A stretch of DNA of 64,000 nt from assembly GCA_963662155.1 (NCBI GenBank), contig OY759271.1, positions 21,008,729-21,072,728 of the forward strand, given 5' to 3'. Of this stretch, positions 1 to 12,045 are shown one piece after another. The notes beneath the pieces were generated by a model that worked only from the letters and a program-made list of their open reading frames with translations, made no database searches and was not told the origin of the DNA. Made by a program: the position numbers and the translations under genes. How positions within the stretch are numbered: position 1 is the stretch's first letter; each line of letters opens with the position of its first letter. Source of the DNA: Lamellibrachia columna (taxonomy: Eukaryota; Annelida; Polychaeta; Sabellida; Siboglinidae).

Positions 1-261
1 ATGACAACTCAGTCTCACCATTCTACAAAACGAGACACAGTTCATACTATTCTGTGCCAAAACAAACATATAGCCAGGCAGACTGGCAGCCAAACTAACG
101 TTTTTGGCTTCCCATTTGTTATGTATCATTTACATCTCATGGTGAATAACCCTCTCTGAAGGCAACAGTACATGTCTAAAGGATGTGAATGTCATTGAAA
201 TCTTCAAAATTAATATACAAAACTAAATTTTCAATTGAAAAAGGTATATTCTTTTCTTCCA

Positions 262-560
262 TCATCCCTGGACCAGGACGGTCTTAGGAGTGTCATTTCT
301 TCCTTCATCTCTGGACCGGGATGGTCTTAGGAGTGTCATTTCTTCCTTCATCCCTGGACCGGGACGGTCTTAGGAGTATCATTTCTTCCTTCATCCCTGG
401 ACCGGGACGGTCTTAGGAGTGTCATTTCTTCCTTCATCCCTGGACCGGGACGGTCTTAGGAGTGTCATTTCTTCCTTCATCCCTGGACCGGGATGGTCTT
501 AGGAGTGTCATTTCTTCCTTCATCCCTGGACCAGGACGGTCTTAGGAGTGTCATTTCCAC
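262..560. repeat. 43-bp minisatellite, 7 copies, derived from RTE tail
   Basis: GGACCGGGACGGTCTTAGGA recurs every 43 bp at about 270, 313, 356, 399, 442, 485 and 528. The unit is the reverse complement of the RTE C-terminal codons (RPSWSRDEG). Nothing is recognised in 1-261. Confidence 0.96.
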
Positions 561-690
561 ATTCTTTGCCAGCTTCGTTTTCTGCTGTGCGAAGCAGGCT
601 TGGTCCAGCCAGTTTTTTATCTGGCGTCCACGTCTCCTCCTGTCCTCCAGAGTGCCTTGTAGGATGTTTTTTTAAATGGAAAAGGTGTGT
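561..690 (-). pseudogene. RTE reverse transcriptase C-terminal tail remnant
   Basis: Minus strand reads ILQGTLEDRRRRGRQIKNWL then KLAKNVEMTLLRPSWSRDEG. This is the typical end of RTE-type ORFs (RRRGRQ, WLD, RPSRSRDE). Its last part runs straight into the 43-bp array at 262-560. Confidence 0.75.
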
Positions 691-1000
691 GATCACTGCC
701 TCCCTGCATGTAGTGTGTGATCACTGCCTCCCTGCATGTAGTGTGTGATCACTGCCTCCCTGCATGTAGTGTGTGATCACTGCCTCCCTGCATGTAGTGT
801 GTGATCACTGCCTCCCTGCATGTAGTGTGTGATCACTGCCTCCCTGCATGTAGTGTGTGATCACTGCCTCCCTGCATGTAGTGTGTGATCACTGCCTCCC
901 TGCATGTAGTGTGTGATCACTGCCTCCCTGCATGTAGTGTGTGATCACTGCCTCCCTGCATGTAGTGTGTGATCACTGCCTCCCTGCATGTAGTGGGGAC
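684..1000. repeat. 28-bp minisatellite, 11 copies
   Basis: GTGTGATCACTGCCTCCCTG plus CATGTAGT repeats with exact 28-bp spacing from 691 to 971, with essentially no divergence. Confidence 0.97.
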
Positions 1001-1182
1001 AGTTTCACTTGTACCACTTTCAGGATGTGCTGACGTCGGTCATGTGACCTCAGCCAGTCTAGATCTGGAAAAGGAATATAACTAAGCTAAATGAGAGGAC
1101 TGGCTGGTCTAGGATCAAAGTAATAATTACAGTTGTCCTTCAAAGCCCAATGACAGGCGACAGTTTTGACTGAACATGACAT

Positions 1183-1274
1183 CCATACCTGTAGCCGATC
1201 TATTGAGTCAAGTATGAGTATGATGCCTCCATACCTGTAGCCGATCTATTGAGTCAAGTATGAGTATGATGCCT
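1183..1274. repeat. 46-bp tandem duplication across the exon 12 donor
   Basis: 1183-1228 and 1229-1274 are identical. The unit contains the last 40 nt of exon 12 and the first 6 nt of the intron (GTATGG). Use of the downstream donor at 1189 would add 46 nt and hit an in-frame TGA after eight codons. Confidence 0.95.
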
Positions 1275-1378
1275 CCATTCGTCTTTGATGACACCTTCTC
1301 CAGCCACTTGGGAAACTCATCCACCAGTCGCAGGGGGTCACAGGTCAAGGCCGGGGGAGAAGTCACCTGCTGCATCAA
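1235..1378 (-). CDS. NPHP3: NPHP3 exon 12 (Walker B)
   Basis: 48 codons in phase 0; acceptor TATCTTCAG, donor CTACAG|GTATGG. Encodes LMQQ...[15 protein letters not shown] and [14 protein letters not shown], matching vertebrate EEFPRWLEKLS and IIIVIDSIDQVQ (Walker B-type strand with D597). The last 40 nt of the exon together with the donor are duplicated in tandem just downstream. Confidence 0.92.
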
Positions 1379-4300
1379 CTGAAGATAAAAACAGATTATT
1401 TAGATAGAATTATGAAAAGTGCACTTAAAATAACACAACAATTATTTATATAAAATGATGTTATGAAAGAAGACGTTTTCTCCAAGTTGACTGAATAAAG
1501 CATACACTGGTTGTAAGCACTTTATATGTTGTGTGCTATTTACTGATAAAGGTAAAGGTAACTTACACTACATGGTATCTACAGACTTGTTCATTCCAAC
1601 ACCAACTCGACTTAGCCACACTGCAATTTCTGTGCAAATACTATTTGTTCATATGTGTCCACCATTATCTATGGCTAGGTTCTCATTCAAGCAAAATTGT
1701 CTAAGCTTCAAAACCGGCAGGAAGAGGATTCCAACCACAGTCTCCTCGACGGAGAGGATTACACCCACTGTGCTACTGTGCTACTGTGCGCCACAATTAG
1801 TCCACAGTTTTTCTGATGTCACACATTTTACTCAACACTACAAAGTGCACATGTACAAGCTGCTTCAAGAGCTTACATTTGGCAGAATAAGCAAACAAAT
1901 TATTGAGCTGGCAAACTTTGTAATGTACAAGTCTGAATAGCTACCACAAAATGAATACTAAATGCAGGGTGTGAGTAGACGACTGGTGAAGTTGTGTGAC
2001 CTGTGCAGTGAGTCGTCGCAGCATGATTGTGGAGTTGGCGCTACATGAGGTCGGACCACCCACGAAGTGGCTGAGGATGAGGGTGGCCGGCGTCTTCTGT
2101 TGCTGCAACTCCATCCTGAAAACATCTCTACAGGTCACGTGACCATGCTTTATCAGTCATGTGACTGAGTCATATGATGTATGTTTCGTGACTGGCACCT
2201 ACTGCTGTTGCTCCATTCTAAACTTACACCTCTAACATACATGTTCAATGTTTTACATAAACATTGCATGTACGAAATGTTGATGCCATGGTCTTTCATG
2301 TGACATGATTTCACTTAGCAGTCAAGTTGGTTATCTCAGCAGGAATAACCACACATATCTAGTTTCTCCATCAGTTAGGTTATCAATGATTTTGTTGATC
2401 TCACATCTTACTCATTCATATCTGTCATTCAAAATTCCATTTATCGTGTTTGGTTGTTGTCGAGAACTTACCACTTGGCGAGCAGTAGAGATCGTCCTGA
2501 GCCAGCAGGACCAGTGACAAGAAGAGGAGGAAGTGGTCCAGCAGCTGACACGTGCGCATTCAGTACCTCGTAATACTACAAACAAGCAACAGTGTGAGGT
2601 TGTCAGTGTGAGGTTGACAGTGTGAGGTTGATAGTGTGGTTGTCAGTTTTAAATATATGTTCTTATATATCACAGTATCCATACCTTAGGTCCACTCAAA
2701 GCATGTTACATTTCACCCTATGGCAGACCTGTTCATTCCAACACCAACTTGATTTCTCTGGGAAGCATTCAGCCAAACTGCAATTACTGAACAAATACTA
2801 TTTTTTTCACCTATCCACCACTGTCTATAGCCAGGTACTCATTTATAGCTGAGTGAACCGCAGTAACATGGAATAAATGAAATTGCCCGAGCTTCGAAAC
2901 GGCAGCAAGAGGATTTAAAAGCGGGTGTTGAGAATCTGATGTCATCACCAGTACGCTGATATCCTCACCACTACACTGATGTTCTAACTGTCATGCCACC
3001 AAGTGATCCACCACACTGACATGCCACCAAGTGATCCACCACACTGATGTTCTAACCGTCATGCCACCAAGTGATCCACCACACTGACATGCCACCAAGT
3101 GATCCACCACACTGACATGCCACCAAGTGATCCACCACACTGATGTTCTAACCGTCATGCCACCAAGTGATCCACCACACTGATGTTCTAACTGTCATGC
3201 CACCAAGTAATCCACCACACTGACATGCCACCAAGTGATCCACTACACTGATGTTCTAACCGTCATGCCACCAAGTGATCCACCACACTGTCATGCCACC
3301 AAGTGATCCACCACACTGATGTTCTAACCGTCATGCCACCAAGTGATCCACCACACTGACATGCCACCAAGTGATCCACCACACTGATGTTCTAACCGTC
3401 ATGCCACCAAGTGATCCACCACACTGACATGCCACCAAGTGATCCACCACACTGACATGCCACCAAGTGATCCACCACACTGATGTTCTAACCGTCATGC
3501 CACCAAGTGATCCACCACACTGACATGCCACCAAGTGATCCACCACACTGATGTTCTAACCGTCATGCCACCAAGTGATCCACCACACTGATGTTCTAAC
3601 CGTCATGCCACCAAGTGATCCACCACACCGTCATGCCACCAAGTGATCCACCACACCATCATGCCACCAAGTGATCCACCACACCGTCATGCCACCAAGT
3701 GATCCACCACACTGACATGCCACCAAGTGATCCACCACACTGACATGCCACCAAGTGATCCACCACACTGACATCAACCAACAAACCCAAAGACACATCT
3801 GTCAATTATAGTGCTGGTGCCACACAACAATCTTGATTAGACTAAAGAAAATTCAATCACTAGTAGTAGTGATGCATTGGAACAGGCAGCACGAAAAGTC
3901 AAATTCAACTTAACAGACACTGTCCTATGGTAGCAGAACTGAGGTAGAACTTAACAGACACTGTCCAATGGTAGCATTACTGAGGTAGAACTTAACATAC
4001 ACTGTCCTATGGTAGCATTACTGAGGTAGAACTTAACAGACACTGTCCAATGGTAGCATTACTGAGGTAGAACTTAACAGACACTGTCCTATGGTAGAAT
4101 TACTGAGGTAGAACTTAACAAACACTGTCCTGTGGTTGTATCACTGAGGTAGAACTTAACAGACACTGTCCTGTGGTTGCATTACTGAGGTAGAACTTAA
4201 CAGACACTGTCCTGTGGTAGCATTACTGAGGTAGAACTTAACAGACACTGTCCTGTGGTTGCATTACTGAGGTAGAACTTAACAGACACTGTCCTGTGGT

Positions 4301-7300
4301 TGCATTACTGAGGTAGAACTTAACAGACACTGTCCTGTGGTAGCATTACTGAGGTAGAACTTAACAGACACTGTCCAATGGTAGCATTACTGAGGTAGAA
4401 CTTAACAGACACTGTCCTATGGTAGAATTACTGAGGTAGAACTTAACAGACACTGTCCTGTGGTTGCATTACTGAGGTAGAACTTAACAGACACTGTCCT
4501 GTGGTAGCATTACTGAGGTAGAACTTAACAGACACTGTCCTGTGGTAGCATTACTGAGGTAGAACTTAACAGACACTGTCCTGTGGTTGTATTACTGAGG
4601 TAGAACTTAACAGACACTGTCCAGTGGTAGCATTACTGAGGTAGAACTTAACAGACACTGTCCAATGGTAGCATTACTGAGGTAGAACTTAACAGACACT
4701 GTCCTGTGGTAGCATTACTGAGGTAGAACTTAACAGACACTGTCCTGTGGTAGCATTACTGAGGTAGAACTTAACAGACACTGTCCTGTGGTAGCATTAC
4801 TGAGGTAGTACTTAACAGACACTGTCCAATGGTAGCATTACTGAGGTAGAACTTAACAGACACTGTCCTGTGGTAGCATTACTGAGGTAGAACTTAACAA
4901 ACACTGTCCTGTGATGTGGTGGTGACACAGGCCTGTGTGATGCGTCTAGTGTCATAGTGTAGTGAGTGAGTAGTTTGTAGTGCATGCGCTTCATGCTTTC
5001 GCTTTCAGCTGCGACCACCAGCTAGCCCCCTCATAGGGGTGAAGAGGGACATGAGTGTGCAAGCCTCCCCTGCTGGTATATAGCCTCTCCATTGACAAGA
5101 CTCTAGCATGACCTCCTCGGTACACTGCGGTAACTGGGCACCTTACGGCCCCAGGCTAACATGCTAGGGATCTATGAGAAGGACATCTCTGATTCTAAAA
5201 CCTGGGTAGACCCAACTCATTAGCCTTGGCAGGCAGTGGGTCTAGGAGAAGGAAAACCTGGGTAGACCTTGGCAGGCAGTGGGTCTAGGAGAAGGACATC
5301 TCTGATTCTAAAACCTGGGTAGACCCAACTCATTAGCCTTGGCAGGCAGTGGGTCTAGGAGAAGGACATCTCTGATTCTAAAACCTGGGTAGACCCAACT
5401 CATTAGCCTTGGCAGGCAGTGGGTCTAGGAGAAGGAAAACCTGGGTAGACCTTGGCAGGCAGTGGGTCTAGGAGAAGGAAAACCTGGGTAGACCTTGGCA
5501 GGCAGTGGGTCTAGGAGAAGGAAAACCTGGGTAGACCTTGGCAGGCAGTGGGTCTAGGAGAAGGAAAACCTGGGTAGACCTTGGCAGGCAGTGGGTCTAG
5601 GAGAAGGAAAACCTGGGTAGACCTTGGCAGGCAGTGGGTCTAGGAGAAGGAAAACCTGGGTAGACCTTGGCAGGCAGTGGGTCTAGGAGAAGGAAAACCT
5701 GGGTAGACCTTGGCAGGCAGTGGGTCTAGGAGAAGGACATCTCTGACTTAAAACCATGAGCAGATCAAGTCCACTAGTCTTGGAAGACGGTAATCTAGAG
5801 GAAGGAAAACCTGGAAGACAAACCCACCACATGGGTCAGCATGGGCAATGTCATGTGGTTTGACTAAATGACCCCAATTATATGCCATGTCACTTAGTAA
5901 TTACGAGATTGGCTACCACGTGTGGGAGAACCGACGCGCTGGGACTCAGGCACCAGCAAGAAATCAGCGAAGACCTGGGGGTCGAACAACTGGCATCGGC
6001 TCTCATGCGAAGTCCAGTTTGCCACCCTTAATGTGGGTACAATGACTGGAAAAAGAGTGGAGGTGGTTGAGCTAATGAACAGGAGGCAGCTCTTGGTGTT
6101 GGGGGTCCACGAAATGAAGTGGAAAGTGGACAGAGCAGTGGACCTGGTGAAGGATTACAGATGCTGCATGCAGGGGGAGGTGGAAAGACAATTGGAGTTG
6201 GAGTGAATATGAACGAGGACTACAGTAAGGAAGTCATCACGGTGGAGATGGGGAGGCAGGATCATTGCAGTGCGAATATTGGTTGGAGGACAGATGATGT
6301 GCATACTGTCAGTATATGCATCACAGATGGGAGAATGCAAGAAGAAAAGGATGCATTCTGAAGTAACTTGGAAGAAATTATTGGGCATGTGGAGCCGGAG
6401 ACAGTGTTGGTTGTGGGAGGTGACATGAATGTACAAATGGGAAAGTGACAGAACAGTGAGGAGACCGTAGGAAAGTATGGATGGGACACAAGAAACAGAG
6501 AGGGACAAGACCTGGTGGAGACGCTCGCCAGGTAGATCTACATGTAGTTGTTGATGGAATGACCATTAAACAAGTGTTTTGTATACTTGGGCAGCACAGT
6601 GTGTGAGGATGGAGGAAGTAGTAAGGAAATACAGAGGAGAATGCAAGCAGGAGCAGCAGCGTGGAGGAGAGTGGAAGGCATTATGTGGGACAGAAAACTT
6701 AATAAATAACTAAAAGGAAAAGTGTTGGAAGCCTGCGTGGTACCAGCCTGTATATACGGGTTGGGAACACTGGCACTGACAGAGAGACAGGAGAAGATAC
6801 AGATAGCAGAAACAAACTGGGTCCGAAGAATATGGAAAGTAACTCAAGAAGACAGAAGGAAGATGAAGGAATTGAGAGAAGAGATTGGCATGAAAAACAC
6901 CTAAAGATGAAAGTAGCCGGAAGCAGAATGAGATGGGCAGGTACGAACGGCCAAAATACAATGGGAGATGGAGAGAATTAACAACGAAAGTTTTCCAGGA
7001 AATACTTTCACATGACCAAAGTCAAACCATTATGAAGATGAGAAGGTACCTTTTCAAATCCGAGTTCGCAAGTGGAGCGTAATGCCTGTGTCATTGCTTC
7101 TAATTGTTCGTGGTCATGATGCGCATCCCACAATCCACCACCACACAGAATCTCGGGACTGTCGAGTTGACAGATGTTGTCTGGGATCTCCATCTGCTGC
7201 TTCTGATCTAGGCCCAACTCCTGGACAACATTCAAACATGCAAATACACAATCAAATACACATCATCCAAAACACAACTACAGGGAAAATTCACCAAATA

Positions 7301-10300
7301 ATTTAGCTATTTATTTGATTCATTGGCAAGTAAATGTCAATGAATACTGCCAAGTTGTTTCATGCACATCAGTGGTGTTTCAAAGTAAACTTTAACTTAG
7401 AAATATATTATAATTTCCACTTATAGAAATAACTATTTACTGCAGAAGTTTCGCTTAGGGTAGAGTGAAAACAGACCCTCTACATGACCAGGCTGACCCT
7501 CTACATGACCAGGCTGACCCTCTACATGACCAGGCTGACCCTCTACATGACCAGGCTGACCCTCTACATGACCAGGCTGACCCTCTAGATGACCAGGCTG
7601 ACCCTCTACATGACCAGGCTGACCCTCTACATGACCAGGCTGACCCTCTACATGACCAGGCTGACCCTCTACATGACCAGGCTGACCCTCTACATGACCA
7701 GGCTGACCCTCTACATGACCAGGCTGACCCTCTACATGACCAGGCTGACCCTCTACATGACCAGGCTGACCCTCTACATGACCAGGCTGACCCTCTACAT
7801 GACCAGGCTGACCCTCTACATGACCAGGCTGGCCCTCTACATGACCAGGCTGACCCTCTACATGACCAGGCTGGCCCTCTACATGACCAGGCTGACCCTC
7901 TACATGACCAGGCTGACCCTCTAGATCCTGGCTCCTCTGTAAACTCACATTGTACCACATCTTCCCATCAAGGAATTAAATGGTTGTTTTAAAATCAATA
8001 CTTTATTTTAATATGTAATAATTAATGCTTAAAAGATTAATGAATAAAACTTGTGACCATACTCTCTCACTCAGAGAGTGACAGATAATTATATTATGAA
8101 ACAACTTATTTTGTGTGATTAAGATATGGTAACATGCTGGATACTTATTTTTACTGGAAATTAACGTACTACTTTGATGATTTTCTCAAGTTCAGTACGA
8201 GCCATCTCAGCACCCTCTTCTGGGTCACTGTTATACTCAAGCACCTTGATACAACGTCGTTCACGTATGCGGCGGAGCAGTGTATCTGTCTCAGATGACA
8301 CTGTTTGTCTGTCACAAACAATAGTTTACTTTAAAGTAGCTAACAGAAGACACAGCAGCTAACCGTAAAGAAGTAACTACAGTAATTAGCATAAAATACA
8401 TAGCAGAATATACAAACAACAGCTTACCATAATTGAAATAGATAAGAGCACTGTAATGTGAACGACCAAACAAACAAACAAACAAAATAAAAAAGGTTTT
8501 CATTTCAATAAGGTGCGAATAACATAAAATGTGTTAAAACAGATATATAGACCACCTTAGCATAAAATACATAGCAGTCAATACATGAACAGCCATATGT
8601 AACATTTTAATAATCACCACAGTAAACAAAATAAAAGTATGTCCTACGAATGATATCCAAAAGTAATAATATCTAATTTGCCATGCCTGGAAACAGGTTT
8701 AGAACAAAGTTGTACACACCCACAACTGTTATCAGTAACTGTATTAGACTCTGTACCTGGAATTTTTCAAGCAGATAATGGCTGATTTCTCACACTGGTC
8801 CCTTAAACATCCAAGTTCAAATTCTGTCTCTGTAAAGCTGTAAAAAAACAAGAAATGAAAACAACCATGGCTACATGGCAATAAAACATGAGTTGATCAA
8901 GTCAAGACAATAAGCAGTGTTTTCTTACATTTGCTTATGTATTATGCAGCAGATATATATATAATTGCGATATGGCAGTATGCCTGGGACAAGGATAAAT
9001 GTTATTGCTAATATTAGGTAATAATCCAATTCATTGCAACAAATGTTGTGAAATTTTCCTGAAATGTATATTCTATTGCATCTTTATTATTGATAATCTG
9101 CAAATAGAATAACATCAATACATGTTACTTTTCTTCTGAAAAACATCTTCATTCAACAGATGCTGATATCACACTCACCTGTCCATCTGGTGGCCAAGAA
9201 AGGCAATAAATACGGCGCACTGGTCGAGTCGCCGGCGGCAAGCGGTCATGACATGGTCACACATCTACAGAATACATCACCAGTAATAAAGTGATCATAA
9301 TTTAGTTTTAATCACTGATAAGTGCAACCTGTGTGTATGGCGAATACTGTTTTAACTGGGACAATGTGTCCATAATGGACAGGTTTCTGTTATGAATAGG
9401 AGCAATAAAGAAATTAAAGCTGCTAATTCATGCAGCCCGTCATGAACCAGGTTCACTGATGCTCAAATATGTTGTGTGTGAATCAGACATTGGTTAATTT
9501 CAATTGTTAATTGGTTAATTTAATTAACTCAATTAAATTAATTTAATTTAATTAATTACATTTTCCAGAAAGGCTAATTTAAATTAATGAATTAACTTTA
9601 CCAAAAGGGGTTAATTTAATTTAATTGACAAATTCCCAGTCAACTCTCAATTAAGTACCCTTTTAACAGTTGATATTACTGGATAATTCAGCCAAGTTAT
9701 CCACGTGTTTCCAGAAGGACTGCAGTCACTATTGCAGTTACTAGCCTGAGAGAGATCAGGTTCAGACATGTGTGAATGGGAGGGAGAACATCACAGAACA
9801 CATAGACACTGTACCAACTGGAGTGGGCTGGTCATTCAGGCTACTGTGAATTGGAGGAAGGCCTATACAATGGATAAGTTGTTGGCTAATAATGGCTTTA
9901 ACAAATCTCTGTTAAAATAAACATTTGGGGCTGGCAACTTGCAGCCAACTGGACCAATAATTGTTGTGCGTGTTCATATAACCATTAATGAGGAGATGTA
10001 GAGATACATAGATCAGTTTGATATCTTTTTACAGTGCCAACTTAAATCAAAAGCATGCCAGTTCTATTGATGCATAAAATGGTGTATAAATTTAAATGCT
10101 AGTGCATAAAGGGGAAACCTAATGATTTAGCATAAAACACTGTTAGCCCCAGAAGGGGCTGTTTGGAGTAAACATACTGAAGACTGCATAAATAACAACT
10201 TGGTGCATAGGAATTATGTATGTGGTTGCCTGGTTTTGTTAATTTGGTGGTTGAATACAGGAGATGTAGAGAAAGGCAATATATCTTCAGTTTGGCATCT

Positions 10301-11998
10301 TTTTACAGTGCCAACTTAAATCAAAAGCATGCCAGTTCTAGTGATGCTTAAAAAATAGTGTGTACATATTTAAACGCTAGTGCGCTGCCTAAAGGGGAAA
10401 CTTAATGATTTAGTATAAAACACTGCATAAATAACAACTTGGTGCATAAAAACGATGTCTGTAGTTGCCCAGTTTTATTAATTTGGTGGTTGAATATAGG
10501 AGGAAACCCCACACCTGCAAATCTTCAGCCACAACTTTTCAATCCTTTCAGAAAAAATAATACACTTTTTAACAAGTACCTACAACTTTTAAAATGTTAT
10601 CAAATGCCCCATGAAGAAATGTCTTGGCATGTAAATAACATTGTATGAGCAAATCTCTTTCCAACAAAGTTACAAAACACATTTTTGTTACAAGTCATGT
10701 GATCTTAGAACTGTTTTAAATGTGTAAACATTTCAAACACATGATTTAATTGAACTAAAATTAATAGTTAATTTAATTTAATTGAAGAATTTGGGAGGTT
10801 AATTTAATTTAATTGACCCAATAAATGTGTGATGGTTAATTTAATTGGAGAATTTCTTAGTTAATTGTAATTTAATTAACTTTTCAAGTTAACTGCCCCA
10901 TGCCTGATGTGAGTTTAACTAATATGTGCAGTCAGTTCAACAAAAGAGCACACTTTTAATTAAATCAGGTAAATATGAACAGCCGTATGTCACAGTATAA
11001 TTATAGAGGCTGGCTACACATGGTATATAGAGGCTGGCTACACATCATATATGAAGCAGGGGTCGCCAACCTGCAGCCCACAGGCCAACAGTGGCCCAGG
11101 GAGCTATTTCATGCGGCCCACTGACAGACAGCGAGATTGTGCATAGTGTGGCCTGTGCCCGTAATATGGATATATCAAATAAAAAACAGTACATCCCGCC
11201 TAGACTTTCGTAGACACATCACATAATGCAGTCCGGTAAACCATTTCCATGTGATGAACATATAAAAAAAAAATGTCTCACTTCCTTTAAAAGCTTAATG
11301 AATTCACTTTTGTGTACCTGCAGACATGACTATTTTTTTTGTATTTGAGTGATAATGTGCGATTTGGCATTTCTAGTCTACACCATGGAGCACCTCCATC
11401 TACTGAACGTCCAACTCCAGGGACGAGAACAACCAATCAATGAACTCTTCCAGTTTGTCTCCGCTTTCGAGGCAAAGTTGCGATTACTGGAGACACAATG
11501 GCGGAATGTAAATGTTGTACTTCCTGACATTCAGAGAAAACAAATTAGCCAGTCTGGACACGTAGGACTTCGTAGCATTCATTAAGCAGCTGAGACGGGA
11601 GTTTGCTGACCGATTCATTAATCACAGGGTTCGCAGCGGGGAGTGGAAAATGAAGATGAACTTTGTGAAATGCAAGTCGTGAACACAACTAACAGACGGA
11701 CACTTGGATGACGTACTGAGGCCCGCAGGATCAAGTCTGCAGCCAGATATGCTGGTGGCGCAGCAACATCACCAGCACCAGGCGTCAGTGTCACACGGGT
11801 CAATATGGCATCAGTGGCATGCCAAGAACATGTAACATGAATAATGTGGGTTTTTTAATAGTCCAACTGTCGATATTTGATGATGATAATAATAAATCAT
11901 ATTCATTCGACATCGCTGCTACACACAAGGTATATATATATATATATATATATTGTACCAGTTACATGAAAGATAATGTGCTTGTGTGCATGCACGCA

Positions 11999-12045
<47 letters not shown>

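Larger units (their letters stand above)
5020..6965 (+). mobile_element. RTE-type retrotransposon, internally deleted
   Basis: An apparent 5' untranslated region (5020-5920, itself expanded into a 43-bp array) is followed by an endonuclease remnant (5922-6530) and, joined near 6535, the C-terminal reverse transcriptase part (6545-6950). Central RT is deleted. The element lies antisense in NPHP3 intron 9. Confidence 0.82.

Noticed and set aside
1000..1066. Possible next NPHP3 exon on the minus strand reading DLDWLRSHDRRQ after a TTTTCCAG acceptor
   Set aside because: It resembles the expected segment slightly, but the phase does not fit exon 12 (phase 0 gives an immediate TAG). Left uncalled.
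6155..6961. Minus-strand frames opposite the RTE remnant
   Set aside because: Shadows of the RTE endonuclease and RT coding sequence on the plus strand.
7433..7992. 175- and 167-codon frames encoding a 7-residue repeat
   Set aside because: Product of the 21-bp array in NPHP3 intron 8; no start context, splice or homology support.
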